A DNA stretch of 64,000 nt from Vibrio splendidus (GCF_001557875.1 NZ_LNRF01000003.1:310001-374000), one strand, 5' to 3'; counted from the first letter of the stretch, positions 37,542-47,478 are shown. Made by a program: numbers and translations. The notes: generated by a model from the letters alone, not told the origin.

Positions 37542-38159
37542 TGGGTTATTGTATCACTGTCACTTTTGATAATTGAGATTTTCTTACCCCTATTCAGAAC
37601 TTATTTATTTCTAATCCCTACCGATCTATCCCCAAATGGTATTTGAAGTTCTATATTTCTTTGATTCTTCGAACAAAAAAGCACCAAGATTCCTCCAAAT
37701 TAAAATATCAATTGATAAATTATTTATAGACAGTGAGTTAGAGCTATCAAAACCCAAACAAAAACTGTTTTTTTTACAGCATTCCGACAAAGCAGATTGC
37801 TGTGTTTACCGACCGCTGCTATAGTTCACAGCTGCTATCAGTGGTTTGACTATTATTTAAACAGCTAACCATTCATAAGCAAGTAAATGAGTAGATAACT
37901 CAGATTAGACAGTGCTGCAATCGGCGTAAGACACGGTCAACTGAGTTCCTTATCGCTCTACTCACGTACGCTCATGTTGAGTATTCACCGCCACATCGCG
38001 GATCATAGGCTAACTCCCTATGATGACTGACGTGCCCCAGAGCATCCCTCTCCAGCCGGGAGGCTGCACCGATAAAGCCATGGGATCTGGCACCATGAGA
38101 AACGAAATAAAGCGATAAGAACAATGATGAAAATAAGAAAAGACAATGAGAATTTCTAA
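37542..38159 (+). promoter_or_regulatory. rluC/rne intergenic region with structured rne leader
   Basis: About 618 bp separate rluC and rne. The last 180 bases form several clear hairpins: CCGC/GCGG (37988-38001), TCATAGG/CCTATGA (38003-38023), CAGCC/GGCTG (38053-38066) and GCCA/TGGC (38077-38091). In E. coli the rne leader (Rfam rne5) lets RNase E bind and destabilise its own mRNA; this is the likely counterpart. The first 300 bases are A/T-rich and hold no gene. Confidence 0.6.
38124..38159 (+). CDS. Upstream ORF (11 codons) abutting rne
   Basis: ATG 38124 opens MMKIRKDNENF and stops with TAA at 38157-38159, directly followed by the rne ATG at 38160. The ribosome-binding sites of both are weak (ATAAGAA before the uORF; GAGAAT before rne), so translation of rne could depend on termination at this stop. 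It may be chance; the exact abutment is the reason to list it. Confidence 0.4.
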   Translation: MMKIRKDNENF

Positions 38160-41100
38160 ATGAAAAGAATGTTAATTAACGCAACTCAAAAAGAAGAGTT
38201 GCGTGTCGCTTTGGTTGATGGCCAGCGACTGTTCGATCTAGATATCGAAAGTCCAGGTCACGAGTCAAAGAAAGCGAATATCTACAAAGGACGTATTACC
38301 CGTATTGAACCAAGCCTAGAAGCGGCATTCGTTGATTACGGCGCAGAACGTCACGGTTTCCTCCCTCTTAAAGAAATTGCCCGCGAATACTTCCCTGAAG
38401 GTTATACATACCAAGGCCGTCCTAGCATTAAAGAAGTGCTAAAAGAAGGCCAAGAAGTAATCGTACAAGTAGAGAAAGAAGAACGTGGTAGCAAAGGTGC
38501 TGCACTGACAACTTTCATCTCTTTGGCAGGTAGTTACTTAGTTCTTATGCCAAACAACCCTCGTGCAGGCGGTATTTCTCGTCGTATCGAAGGTGATGAG
38601 CGCACCCAACTGAAAGCAGCATTGAGCACTCTTGAGCTTCCTCAAGGTATGGGCTTAATCGTGCGTACAGCGGGCGTTGGCAAAAGCGCAGAAGAGCTAG
38701 AGTGGGACCTGAATGTTCTATTGAACCATTGGGGCGCTATCAAGCAAGCTTCTGATTCAAATGCAGCTCCTTTCCTAATTCACCAAGAGAGTAACGTTAT
38801 TGTTCGCGCAATTCGTGACTACCTACGTCGTGATATTGGCGAGATTCTAATCGACAGCAATACTATTTTTGAACGTGCACAAGCGCACATTCAATTAATA
38901 CGCCCAGATTTCATGAATCGCGTTAAGAAATACGATGGTGAAGTGCCACTATTCAGCCATTACCAGATTGAAAGCCAGATCGAATCTGCTTTCCAACGTG
39001 AAGTTCGTCTTCCATCTGGTGGTTCTATCGTAATCGATCCAACAGAAGCTCTGACTTCTATCGATATCAACTCTGCTCGTGCAACAAAGGGCGGCGATAT
39101 TGAAGAAACAGCACTTAACACTAACCTAGAAGCTGCCGATGAAATTGCACGTCAATTACGTCTACGTGACCTAGGTGGTCTGGTTGTAATCGACTTTATC
39201 GATATGACTCCGGTTCGCCACCAACGCGAAGTAGAAAGCCGTCTACGTGATGCCGTTCGTTTAGATCGCGCACGTGTTCAGATTGGTCGTATTTCTCGCT
39301 TTGGTCTTCTAGAGATGTCTCGTCAACGTTTGAGCCCATCACTAGCAGAAGCAAGCCACCACATTTGTCCTCGTTGTACAGGTACTGGTGTTGTTCGTGA
39401 TAACGAATCTCTAGCACTTTCTGTTCTACGTTTGATTGAAGAAGAAGCTCTAAAAGACAACACAGCACAAGTACTTGCTGTTGTGCCTGTTCCAATCGCT
39501 TCTTACCTTCTGAACGAAAAACGTCGCTCAGTAAACCACATCGAGAAAAACCAAGAAGTTAAGATCACTGTTGTTCCTAACTCAGACATGGAAACGCCGC
39601 ATTTTGAGGTTATCCGTGTTCGTGAAGGTGAAGAGTTCGATCTACTGTCTTACTTGCTGCCTAACAAGCTAGAAGCTCTAAAAGAAGCGGAAAGCAAAGA
39701 GCCTGCTGAACAGACTATTCGTCCTAAGAAGATCGAAGAACCTGCTCTGAAAGGCTTTGCAGCTCCTGCTCAATCAGCACCAACTCCTGCTCCAGCACCT
39801 AAAGCTGTAGAAGAGAAGAAAGCTGAACCAGCGGCGACTCAAGAACCAGGCCTAATTGGTCGTTTCTTCAAAGCTATCGGTAGCTTCTTATTTGGCTCTT
39901 CAACTCAAGAAGAGAAAAAAGAAGAAGAGAAGAAAGAAGAAGAGAAACCTAAAAACAATCGCAACAACGGCAACCGTCAACGTCGTGATCGTAACGATAA
40001 CCGTCGTCGTAACCAACGTGGTGAACGTGGCGATAATCGTAACGAAAACCGTGACAACAAACGCCGTCGTAAGCCTGCACGTGATGAGAAACCTGAAGAG
40101 CAGAAAGAAGCAGCTCCACAGCAAAATCGTCAGCCTCGTAAGCCTAAGCAAGACCGTCGCAATAAGCCACGTGATGAGCAGAAGCAACGCGAAGAGCAAG
40201 CACCATCTAAATTAGCAGAAGAAGGTCTACAGCTAGCGGCAGAAGCACAAGCTGGAAAACCGGAAGCACCTAAGGCTAAGCCTGAAGCGAAAGCAGCTAA
40301 GATTAAAGAGCGTCGTCAGCGTCGTAAACTGAACAAGCAAGTTCGTGTTAAAGACCAGCAAGCTCAAGCTGAAGATAATGCTGCTAAAGAACTATCTGTT
40401 TCAAAAGAACAGTCAGTAGCTCAAGAGCAAAAAGTTGCGGAACAAGTAGAAGCAACTCAAGCGAATGCAGAGCAAACTGAACAGGAAGAGCCGAAACAAC
40501 GTCGTAACCGTCGTTCTCCGCGTCACCTACGTGCAAGTGGTCAACGTCGTCGTCGCGGTCGTGATCGTCGCCCTAACCCATTCCGCCTACGTAAAGGTGG
40601 TGTAGCTTCTCCTGAGATGGCTATGGGTAAAGTGATGCCTCGCTTCATTCCAAAACCTCACCACAAGCAGGCAAAACCTGAAGTGGCTGAAGTTCAAGTA
40701 GCAGTTGAAGCTCAAACATCTGTTCAAGAGCAGAATGTTGCTCTAGAGACGGCACCACAAAGCAACGTAGCAATGGCTGGCGGCTTCGCATGTCCTGAAC
40801 TAGCTATGGGCAAAGTGATTATCCGTCGCGAAGAAGCTGCTGTTGAAGCTCAAGTAGCTGAGACTCCTGCTGTAGTTGAAGCTCCTGCAGTCGTTGAAGA
40901 AGCACCAGTGGTCGTTGAAACTGAGAAAGTTGAAACTCCAGTGATTGTAGAAGCGACGAAAGTTGAAGCGCCTGTTGTAGCAGAAGCTATGCAAGCAGAA
41001 GCAACACCAGTTGTTGAAGCTGAAGCGCCTAAAGCTGAAAGTGCAAAAGTTGAAGAAGCACCTGTTGTAAAAGCAGAAGCTCCTAAAGCGGCACCAAAGG

Positions 41101-41279
41101 CAGCAGTTGCTAAGAAGCAAGCCGGTTCACCAATGACTAAAGCTCCTGGTCCTCAAGAGATCAAAGAGATTGAAGTGATTGCAGCTCCGTTCCGCACTGA
41201 ACGTTTTGTATCGAAAGGTGCAGGCAGTCAGGCAGCGTCGAACAAAGCTGGCGCGGCGATGACTAAGCCAAACTACTAG
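38160..41279 (+). CDS. rne: Ribonuclease E
   Basis: RNase E is the essential endonuclease and scaffold of the RNA degradosome. The 1039-aa protein has S1 and 5'-sensor domains, the DNase I-like active site (SIDINSA and VIDFIDM with the metal-binding Asp residues), and the Zn-link CPRC (C403, C406). From about residue 510 it is disordered and Lys/Arg/Glu rich: a membrane-targeting-like [11 protein letters not shown] helix, then an RNA-binding segment ([17 protein letters not shown]). Two motifs, [10 protein letters not shown] (about 815) and [10 protein letters not shown] (about 877), resemble the enolase-recognition site; one is usual. The C-terminus resembles a PNPase-binding tail. Confidence 0.96.
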   Translation: MKRMLINATQKEELRVALVDGQRLFDLDIESPGHESKKANIYKGRITRIEPSLEAAFVDYGAERHGFLPLKEIAREYFPEGYTYQGRPSIKEVLKEGQEVIVQVEKEERGSKGAALTTFISLAGSYLVLMPNNPRAGGISRRIEGDERTQLKAALSTLELPQGMGLIVRTAGVGKSAEELEWDLNVLLNHWGAIKQASDSNAAPFLIHQESNVIVRAIRDYLRRDIGEILIDSNTIFERAQAHIQLIRPDFMNRVKKYDGEVPLFSHYQIESQIESAFQREVRLPSGGSIVIDPTEALTSIDINSARATKGGDIEETALNTNLEAADEIARQLRLRDLGGLVVIDFIDMTPVRHQREVESRLRDAVRLDRARVQIGRISRFGLLEMSRQRLSPSLAEASHHICPRCTGTGVVRDNESLALSVLRLIEEEALKDNTAQVLAVVPVPIASYLLNEKRRSVNHIEKNQEVKITVVPNSDMETPHFEVIRVREGEEFDLLSYLLPNKLEALKEAESKEPAEQTIRPKKIEEPALKGFAAPAQSAPTPAPAPKAVEEKKAEPAATQEPGLIGRFFKAIGSFLFGSSTQEEKKEEEKKEEEKPKNNRNNGNRQRRDRNDNRRRNQRGERGDNRNENRDNKRRRKPARDEKPEEQKEAAPQQNRQPRKPKQDRRNKPRDEQKQREEQAPSKLAEEGLQLAAEAQAGKPEAPKAKPEAKAAKIKERRQRRKLNKQVRVKDQQAQAEDNAAKELSVSKEQSVAQEQKVAEQVEATQANAEQTEQEEPKQRRNRRSPRHLRASGQRRRRGRDRRPNPFRLRKGGVASPEMAMGKVMPRFIPKPHHKQAKPEVAEVQVAVEAQTSVQEQNVALETAPQSNVAMAGGFACPELAMGKVIIRREEAAVEAQVAETPAVVEAPAVVEEAPVVVETEKVETPVIVEATKVEAPVVAEAMQAEATPVVEAEAPKAESAKVEEAPVVKAEAPKAAPKAAVAKKQAGSPMTKAPGPQEIKEIEVIAAPFRTERFVSKGAGSQAASNKAGAAMTKPNY

Positions 41280-41314
41280 TGATTACTGATAGATAATCGC
41301 AAGTAAATAGAATC

Positions 41315-41345
41315 AAAGGCTGCTTATTAAAGCAGCCTTTTTCAT
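41315..41345 (+). terminator. Intrinsic terminator of rne
   Basis: AAAGGCTGCT (41315-41324) and AGCAGCCTTT (41331-41340) form a 10-bp stem, followed by T residues. Confidence 0.87.
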
Positions 41346-41387
41346 ATCTACTAATCGAATAAAAATTAACAGATATATTACTCAAAG

Positions 41388-41409
41388 TTAGGTTCAACCT
41401 TGAACTTAA
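41388..41409. promoter_or_regulatory. Palindrome upstream of the SulP gene
   Basis: TTAGGTTCAA-CC-TTGAACTTAA has 10-bp arms with a single mismatch. It lies about 130 bp before the ATG and could be an operator for the transporter gene. Confidence 0.35.
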
Positions 41410-41537
41410 TCACATTTTTGGGTAGCATTCGCGCACTTATCTTTTCGACACTTCGCTATTGCCGCTCTTTTCCATCACTGTTTGGCTACGCAATACACCC
41501 GTGTCGGTAAATCCATCTTAAGCATAGCTGAGCAAAC

Positions 41538-43085
41538 ATGTTCGAATTCCCACAATTTTCAAAGCACTCTGTAAAGAATGACGTGCTTTCAGGTCTTACA
41601 GTAGCCCTAGCTCTGGTACCTGAAGCTGTAGCATTCGCCTTTGTTGCTGGCGTTGACCCAATGGTTGGTCTTTACGCAGCATTCATCGTAGGTTTAATCA
41701 CTTCTGTCTTTGGCGGCCGTCCAGGTATGATTTCTGGTGCAACTGGCGCAATGGCCGTTGTTATGGTGAGCCTAGTGGCAACCCATGGTGTTCAATACCT
41801 ATTCGCAGCCGTTATGCTGGCTGGCCTTCTGCAAATTGCAGCGGGTGTATTTAAACTCGGTAAATTTATCCGTATCGTTCCACACCCAGTAATGATTGGT
41901 TTCGTGAACGGTTTGGCAATTGTTATCTTCCTAGCTCAGCTTGGTCAATTTAAAGCGCCAGACGTAACAGGTGCGTTGACTTGGTTACCAAGCGGGCAAA
42001 TGACACTAATGCTAGGTCTAGTAGCCCTTACAATGGCTATCATCCACTTCCTACCTAAGCTAACAACAGCAGTACCATCTTCATTGGTTGCTATTGTTAC
42101 AGTAACAGCTTTGGTTGTAGGTCTTGACCTTGAAACTCGAACTGTTGTCGACTTCCTACGTACAATGTCTGGCGACGAAGCTGCAACGCTAGCGGGTTCT
42201 CTACCAACGTTCTCTATTCCCGCTGTTCCGTTTTCTTTTGAGACACTTCAGATCATCCTACCGTACGCAATTATCCTTGCGGCTATCGGCCTGATTGAAT
42301 CTCTGCTGACACTGACAGTACTAGACGAAATGACAAACACTCGTGGTCAATCTAACCGTGAATGTGTTGGTCAAGGTATGGCTAACGTAACCTGTTCAGT
42401 ATTTGGCGCGATGGGTGGTTGTGCGATGATCGGTCAATCGATGATCAACGTAAACTCAGGCGGTCGTGGTCGTCTTTCAGGTATTGTAGCGGCAGTTGCA
42501 CTACTGATGTTCATCCTGTTCGGTTCTGCACTGATTGAAATGATTCCTCTAGCAGCACTTGTGGGCGTAATGTTCATGGTTGTTATCGGTACATTTGAAT
42601 GGGCAACCTTCAAGCTTGCGCGTCGCGTTCCTAAGCAAGACTTCTTCGTTATCGTTCTTGTTACAGTAGTAACCGTACTGACTGACCTTGCGGTCGCTGT
42701 TGGTGTGGGTGTTGTGGCTTCAGCGTTAATGTTCGCTTGGCAACATGCTAAACACATCTACGCAGATACATCAGTAAACGCTGAAGGCTCTAAAGAGTAT
42801 AAAGTTAACGGCCCAATATTCTTTGGTTCAACGGCTAACTTCCTAGAGTTATTTGACGCATACAACGATCCACAAGATGTCATCGTTGATTTCGCAAACT
42901 CACGCGTTACTGACCACTCTGCTATTGAAGCGATCGACACGATTGCTGACCGTTACGCGGCACTAGGTAAAACACTTCACCTTCGCCACCTAAGCCAAGA
43001 CTGTGTTGCTATGCTGCACAAAGCAGGTAGCTTAGTTGAAGCGAACGTTGCAGAAGACCCAATCTACAAAGTAATGTCTAAGTAA
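41538..43085 (+). CDS. SulP-family inorganic anion transporter
   Basis: A 515-aa inner-membrane transporter with the SulP signature region ([22 protein letters not shown] and [11 protein letters not shown]), about 12 membrane segments, and a short C-terminal STAS domain (about residues 430-510, [19 protein letters not shown]). SulP proteins move sulfate, bicarbonate or dicarboxylates, usually with Na+ or H+. The compact size and marine host would suit a BicA-like bicarbonate carrier, but the sequence alone does not fix the substrate. Confidence 0.88.
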   Translation: MFEFPQFSKHSVKNDVLSGLTVALALVPEAVAFAFVAGVDPMVGLYAAFIVGLITSVFGGRPGMISGATGAMAVVMVSLVATHGVQYLFAAVMLAGLLQIAAGVFKLGKFIRIVPHPVMIGFVNGLAIVIFLAQLGQFKAPDVTGALTWLPSGQMTLMLGLVALTMAIIHFLPKLTTAVPSSLVAIVTVTALVVGLDLETRTVVDFLRTMSGDEAATLAGSLPTFSIPAVPFSFETLQIILPYAIILAAIGLIESLLTLTVLDEMTNTRGQSNRECVGQGMANVTCSVFGAMGGCAMIGQSMINVNSGGRGRLSGIVAAVALLMFILFGSALIEMIPLAALVGVMFMVVIGTFEWATFKLARRVPKQDFFVIVLVTVVTVLTDLAVAVGVGVVASALMFAWQHAKHIYADTSVNAEGSKEYKVNGPIFFGSTANFLELFDAYNDPQDVIVDFANSRVTDHSAIEAIDTIADRYAALGKTLHLRHLSQDCVAMLHKAGSLVEANVAEDPIYKVMSK

Positions 43086-43114
43086 TCTTAGCTGTAGCTT
43101 TAAGTTAGATTTAG

Positions 43115-43146
43115 AAAGGCCGACATTCAATGTCGGCCTTTTTTAT
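43115..43146 (+). terminator. Intrinsic terminator of the SulP gene
   Basis: AAAGGCCGACA (43115-43125) and TGTCGGCCTTT (43131-43141) form an 11-bp stem with loop TTCAA and a T-run after it. Confidence 0.9.
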
Positions 43147-43151
43147 ATCTA

Positions 43152-43251
43152 TGTCCCGTCCTTAAATGTGTTTACACATTGAGGACGAATTATGATTACT
43201 TCGAATACTACCTACGTTAAAGGTACTCAGCGTGATTACACGCTACAATGA
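43152..43251 (+). mobile_element. Probable IS3-family left-end remnant with truncated orfA
   Basis: From TGTCCCGTCC (43152) there is a 31-nt hairpin (CGTCCT/AGGACG outside, AATGTG/CACATT inside, 43157-43187), then GAGGAC as a ribosome-binding site and ATG 43192. The 19-codon frame MITSNTTYVKGTQRDYTLQ ends at 43251. The KGTQRDYTL part recalls, from memory, the start of orfA in a group of IS3-family elements common in Vibrio, whose ends begin TGTCC. The rest is missing. It abuts or overlaps the 3' end of the LMW phosphatase gene. Confidence 0.5.
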
Positions 43252-43692
43252 ACGCAGTATCGCTTCGCTAGACTCTTCGATTAAATCCAACACCAATTCA
43301 AAGCCATTTCCCTCACCATAATAGGGATCGGGGACCTCTTGATATTGTGATTCTCCAAAGCTTAAAAATAACGCAAGCTTGTATTGGAGATGAGCTGGAC
43401 ACTGGCTCATTAAGTCGTCTAAATTGGCCCTATCTGCCGCGAGTATCAGGTCAAATTCTTCGAAGTCATTATCAACCACTTTACGAGAAGTAATCCCCTT
43501 AAAGCTGTAGCCTCGCTTCTCTCCTGCAGATTTCGAACGCGAGTCTGGCGGGTTGCCTTGATGAAAACCAATCGTCCCCGCAGAGTCGACCACAACGTCA
43601 ATATCCAACTGTTGCGCTTTCTTCCTTAGTACTGCTTCACCTGTTGGTGAACGGCAAATATTCCCCATACAAACCACGAGTATCTTTTTCAT
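43243..43692 (-). CDS. Low-molecular-weight protein-tyrosine phosphatase
   Basis: The 149-aa protein has the LMW-PTP P-loop CMGNICRSP (C8 nucleophile, R14) and the general acid in DPYYG near its C-terminus. It is a cytosolic phosphatase like YfkJ or Wzb; the isolated position, away from capsule genes, does not support a Wzb role. Its last codons touch the IS3-like remnant, so the C-terminus may have been altered, though the length is normal. Confidence 0.92.
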   Translation of the reverse strand: MKKILVVCMGNICRSPTGEAVLRKKAQQLDIDVVVDSAGTIGFHQGNPPDSRSKSAGEKRGYSFKGITSRKVVDNDFEEFDLILAADRANLDDLMSQCPAHLQYKLALFLSFGESQYQEVPDPYYGEGNGFELVLDLIEESSEAILRSL

Positions 43693-43776
43693 CCCTAATC
43701 ACCTGTTCTTCCGATGGTTTTTGCTATCGTTAAGTTAGGCTATGATAGGCGCAATCACAACTTAAAAGGATTTGTT

Positions 43777-44382
43777 ATGTCGACTGAAGACAACAAAGAA
43801 CAACGCCACAAAGCAAGACAACAAAAAGTAAAAGAACAAGTCGATGCTCGTGTCGCTGCAGCACAAGAAATAAAAGGCCTATTGTTGGTTATTACTGGTA
43901 ACGGTAAAGGCAAATCAACATCAGGTTTTGGTACGATTACACGTGCAGTCGGTCATGGTAAGAAGTGTGCAGTGGCTCAGTTTGTAAAAGGGACTTGGGA
44001 TAACGGCGAAAAGAACGTTCTTCAAAAGCTCGATGTAGAATTCCAAGTTATGGGTACCGGCTTTACTTGGGAAACTCAAAACAAGGCTCAAGATATCGAA
44101 GCCGCACAGCGCGTGTGGAAAGAGTGTCAGCGCATGCTAGCCGATGAGTCGATTGATGTGATTCTGTTTGATGAGCTAACTTACATGGTGAGTTATGGCT
44201 ACATTGAACTGGATGAAGTAGTAGAAGCTCTAAACAACCGTCCGAAAATGCAATCAGTAATCATTACGGGACGTGGAGCGCACCGTACTTTAACGGACAT
44301 GGCCGATACCGTGTCTGAAGTACGTAATGTGAAGCACGCATTCGAATCTGGTGTTAAAGCGCTTCAAGGCGTTGACTGGTAA
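43777..44382 (+). CDS. cobO: Corrinoid adenosyltransferase (CobO/BtuR)
   Basis: Transfers the adenosyl group from ATP to reduced cobalamin or corrinoid. The 201-aa product has the P-loop GNGKGKST and the motif DELTYMVSYGYI. I start at ATG 43777 (MSTEDNKEQ), with AAGGA 7 nt upstream; a frame beginning 63 bp earlier adds residues foreign to the family. E. coli BtuR has 196 aa. No other cobalamin genes lie in the window, so it may be used for salvage. Confidence 0.93.
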   Translation: MSTEDNKEQRHKARQQKVKEQVDARVAAAQEIKGLLLVITGNGKGKSTSGFGTITRAVGHGKKCAVAQFVKGTWDNGEKNVLQKLDVEFQVMGTGFTWETQNKAQDIEAAQRVWKECQRMLADESIDVILFDELTYMVSYGYIELDEVVEALNNRPKMQSVIITGRGAHRTLTDMADTVSEVRNVKHAFESGVKALQGVDW

Positions 44383-44394
44383 TCACATTCAACC

Positions 44395-44436
44395 AGAGAT
44401 CCCCGACTCGGTCATTCTTCCCTATCTAGGATGACG
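44395..44436 (+). repeat. Dispersed 42-bp repeat, copy 3
   Basis: Begins AGAGATCCCCGA and ends TCTAGGATGACG, the same ends as copies 1, 2 and 4. It lies 12 bp after the cobO stop and faces copy 4. Confidence 0.75.
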
Positions 44437-44479
44437 ACCACTAGACTGTCACGCCCTTGAACAAAGGACGAGTACCTGT

Positions 44480-44522
44480 CGTCATTCCCTAGAACGAGGT
44501 TCGGGTGTCATAGGGAATCTCT
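44480..44522 (-). repeat. Dispersed 43-bp repeat, copy 4 (inverted)
   Basis: Its minus strand starts AGAGATTCCCTA and ends CTAGGGAATGACG, identical at both ends to copy 1. It converges with copy 3 across a 43-bp gap. Confidence 0.82.
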
Positions 44523-44548
44523 CTAAAATATTATAAGCATCCAAACAA

Positions 44549-44585
44549 AAGCGCCATTCCTACAACAGGAATGGCGCTTCTTTTA
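44549..44585. terminator. Terminator between cobO and asmA
   Basis: AAGCGCCATTCC (44549-44560) and GGAATGGCGCTT (44568-44579) form a 12-bp stem followed by CTTTT; on the other strand TTTTGTTTGG follows, so both convergent genes can use it. Confidence 0.87.
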
Positions 44586-44603
44586 TATACGAGTGAGAGA
44601 GGT

Positions 44604-46730
44604 TTAGTTAAAGAAACCTTTCAATAAGCCATCGACCGCTTCTTTGGTTTTCTCGTCTTTGATCTTGTCTGTTAACTTGTTCACACCACGATCAATTTCT
44701 TTCTGTGCTTTCTGTTTCAACACATCATCAAACACAAGTGCGAATTTCGGGTCAGCCCACTGGCCAGTTACTTTAATTGGGATAGTTACATCTTTCAGGT
44801 CGTCAATGCTCTTACCACCCTGACCTTCAAGCGAACCCACAATCGATGTACGAACAAGGAAGTCGACCGTTTCATTGATGAAGTTTGCTTTACCTTGGCC
44901 TGTCACACGTAACAGTGGCGACTGTGCAGATAAGTCGTTAGTTGAAACCCAACCTTTGTCGACCTTCAGCGTCGCTTTCATTGCACTGAAGTCCGTTTTT
45001 TGAGCTTCATTTGTGCTTTCAACTTTTTCGCCTTTGATCTTCGCGTAGTTTTCTCGAATCAGTTGAGCTACGTTGATGCCGTTAACTGCACCATCTTCAA
45101 AGTTAATCGCGATAGTACCGACCAAGTTTTTCTTAATACCTGTTGGAGTTAGGCTCTTACCTTTCACGTTAACATCGATATTACCCGTACCTTCCAGCAT
45201 ATCATTGTTCGCAACATCAACCAGTAACGGTTGTACTTTCACACCTTTGATTTTCTTCTTAGCTGTGTAAGTCGCTGGTGTTTTACGAGCGTCTAGCTTA
45301 GCAGTAGCAGAAATAGAACCTTGGTAAAGATTCGAGGTGAATGAGGTTAGTTCTGCGATACCACGGTTAACCGAAAATGCCGTTTTTACATTCTGCATCT
45401 TCGCGTTGTTCGCCTTGAACTTATCAATCGTAATGTCACCTTTCACGTCTAACGTTTTCAGAGCCGACAGATCAGGTTCCACTTCTTTAGCAGGAGCTGA
45501 GCTACCTGAGTTTGACGTTGAGCCACCAGCAGAACCAGAAGGAGCAGTGCTCGCTGTTTCTGTTGTATTGCCTAAGCCTAGGAACTCGTCCAAATCAATA
45601 TTCGGGCTATGAAGAGAGAAACGAACCTTGGGTATTTCAGATAGGGTTACGTCTGCTTTACCGTCTAATGCAATAGCGTTAGCTTGTAGCTTCTCTAACA
45701 CAAAGCTCAGGTGGCTCTTGTTAAGATCGAAGCTTAAATCGGACAGCATATCGACTTTCATTGGAGACTGAGGAAGCGTGTCACCTTTGAATGTTGAGTC
45801 TAACGTTAATTTGTTCAGCGTTACTTTTGAGATCGCGCTATCAACCGTAAGTTCACCGCCACCGTTAAGATCAAGGTCAAGGCCAGCCGCATTACCGACT
45901 ACAGCGTAAGTCAGTTGGTTTACCTTATCGAACTCAAACGTATTCAAGCCAATTTTTGCTGACTCAATCGACGTCGCTGGATCATTGAACTTAGCGTTTA
46001 AATCAATGTTACGAAGTGCGTAACTTGCAAAGCCTTCAGCTAATTTGAATTCGGCACTGCCCTCCGCTGAGAACTTCTGTTGGTTGTTTTCACCAGAAGC
46101 CGCAAATGTCGCGGTTGTCCATGTATCAACGGCAAACTCAGAAAGGTTCAAAGATACATCGTATAGCTTAGTGAATGAACCCGCTTGCTTGTCGTCCATT
46201 TCAAACAATGCGTTTGAGACAGTTACACCTGCAAGGTTGATCGTCCAAGCAGATGCGTCTGTAGCACTTTGCTCTTGAGGGGCAGGTGTTGATTCAGAAC
46301 TTGCGCCGGCGACAGGCTCAGACTCTTGAGGCGCTGACGCTTGCGTTAGCGCATCAATGTTCTTACGACCATCTTTAAGCGTTTCTAAGTAAAATTCTGC
46401 ACCATCTAGAGTAATGTTGCCTATCTCTAGTTGGTTGCTAAATAGCGGAGTAACCGAAACATCAACGCCAACGGTATCAACCTTAAATAGGTTTGGTTGG
46501 GTGAACCCTTCAGGGTTACGTAATTCAGTTTGACCAAGCTCAAAGCCAATGGATGGGAAGAATTGCCAGCTGATATCCCCCTCGATCACGAGCTCTAGGC
46601 CTGTGTGTTTTTGGGCTTGTTCGACAATTAATGGCTTAAATTGGTTGGGATTCACTAACAGCACTAGTGCCAGAATTGCTGCAATTACAACAAACACTGG
46701 TACAGCTATGAAAATGAGTAGTTTCTTCAT
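44604..46730 (-). CDS. asmA: AsmA family protein
   Basis: AsmA proteins are inner-membrane-anchored periplasmic proteins with a chorein-like N-terminus, thought to affect outer-membrane lipid transport and assembly. This one has one N-terminal membrane segment (residues 4-26) and a long beta-rich periplasmic part, with low-complexity Ser/Ala/Pro/Glu stretches near 131-157 and 393-415. I start at ATG 46730 (MKKLLIFI), 708 aa, because AAGGA is 8 nt upstream of it but only 2 nt before an ATG two codons earlier. It is larger than E. coli AsmA (617 aa). udk lies upstream. Confidence 0.93.
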   Translation of the reverse strand: MKKLLIFIAVPVFVVIAAILALVLLVNPNQFKPLIVEQAQKHTGLELVIEGDISWQFFPSIGFELGQTELRNPEGFTQPNLFKVDTVGVDVSVTPLFSNQLEIGNITLDGAEFYLETLKDGRKNIDALTQASAPQESEPVAGASSESTPAPQEQSATDASAWTINLAGVTVSNALFEMDDKQAGSFTKLYDVSLNLSEFAVDTWTTATFAASGENNQQKFSAEGSAEFKLAEGFASYALRNIDLNAKFNDPATSIESAKIGLNTFEFDKVNQLTYAVVGNAAGLDLDLNGGGELTVDSAISKVTLNKLTLDSTFKGDTLPQSPMKVDMLSDLSFDLNKSHLSFVLEKLQANAIALDGKADVTLSEIPKVRFSLHSPNIDLDEFLGLGNTTETASTAPSGSAGGSTSNSGSSAPAKEVEPDLSALKTLDVKGDITIDKFKANNAKMQNVKTAFSVNRGIAELTSFTSNLYQGSISATAKLDARKTPATYTAKKKIKGVKVQPLLVDVANNDMLEGTGNIDVNVKGKSLTPTGIKKNLVGTIAINFEDGAVNGINVAQLIRENYAKIKGEKVESTNEAQKTDFSAMKATLKVDKGWVSTNDLSAQSPLLRVTGQGKANFINETVDFLVRTSIVGSLEGQGGKSIDDLKDVTIPIKVTGQWADPKFALVFDDVLKQKAQKEIDRGVNKLTDKIKDEKTKEAVDGLLKGFFN

Positions 46731-46836
46731 CCGCATATTCCTTGCTTAGATTCCAAAAGAAAGTGGCACTATAAAAGTGCCACTGATTCGGTAAAAAATA
46801 AAGCTAAGTGAGTCACTTAGGCAAAATTTTATTCGA

Positions 46837-47478
46837 TTAAGACTTCAACAACTTCGCAATGTGCGCTTTTAGCACGTCAATCGCAATACGGTTTTTACCA
46901 CCACGAGGAACGATGATGTCTGCATGTTGTTTTGAAGGCTCGATAAACTGCATGAACATTGGACGTACTGTTTCTTGGTATTGCTTAAGTACAGTGTCCA
47001 TTGTACGACCACGCTCTTCTACATCACGCTTAACACGACGTAGTAGACAGATGTCTAATGGTGTATCCATAAACACACTTGCGTGCATTAGTTTACGAAG
47101 ACGCGGGTCTGTTAGAAGCAGAATGCCCTCTAAAATGATCACTTTCTTTGGAGTAAGTGTAGTCGTTTCAGAAGTACGTGTGTGCTCTGTGTAGCTGTAT
47201 TCAGGAACTTCTACGGCGTTGCCACTCATTAGCTGCTGTAGATGTTCACATAAAAGGTCATGATCTAGTGCATTTGGGTGATCGTAGTTAGTTTTAACAC
47301 GCTCTTCCATACTCAAGTGGCTTTGGTCGCTGTAATAGCAATCTTCCGTGATAACACCAATTTGATGGTCGCCTACTTTTTCGCGCAATTCATTATAAAT
47401 TGTACTAGCAATCAGACTTTTTCCTGAAGCTGAAGCGCCAGCGATACCTACGATGACACATTGATTATTATCAGACAT
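46837..47478 (-). CDS. udk: Uridine kinase
   Basis: Phosphorylates uridine and cytidine for pyrimidine salvage. The 213-aa protein shows the P-loop GASASGKS and the [10 protein letters not shown] and [13 protein letters not shown] motifs of the family. Length equals E. coli Udk (213 aa). asmA follows after about 100 bp; this pair is conserved in gammaproteobacteria. Confidence 0.96.
   Translation of the reverse strand: MSDNNQCVIVGIAGASASGKSLIASTIYNELREKVGDHQIGVITEDCYYSDQSHLSMEERVKTNYDHPNALDHDLLCEHLQQLMSGNAVEVPEYSYTEHTRTSETTTLTPKKVIILEGILLLTDPRLRKLMHASVFMDTPLDICLLRRVKRDVEERGRTMDTVLKQYQETVRPMFMQFIEPSKQHADIIVPRGGKNRIAIDVLKAHIAKLLKS

Noticed and set aside
37636..37824. 62-codon plus-strand frame between rluC and rne
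   Set aside because: A/T-rich composition, no ribosome-binding site, no similarity recognised; it lies in the promoter/leader region of rne.
39900..40200. Tandem low-complexity GAA/AAG and CGT runs in rne considered as a DNA repeat
   Set aside because: They encode the Lys/Glu- and Arg/Asn-rich disordered scaffold of RNase E; no exact DNA repeat unit is maintained.
39856..40215. Repetitive frames opposite and overlapping the C-terminal region of rne
   Set aside because: They are shadows of the Lys/Arg/Glu-rich codons of RNase E, not separate genes.
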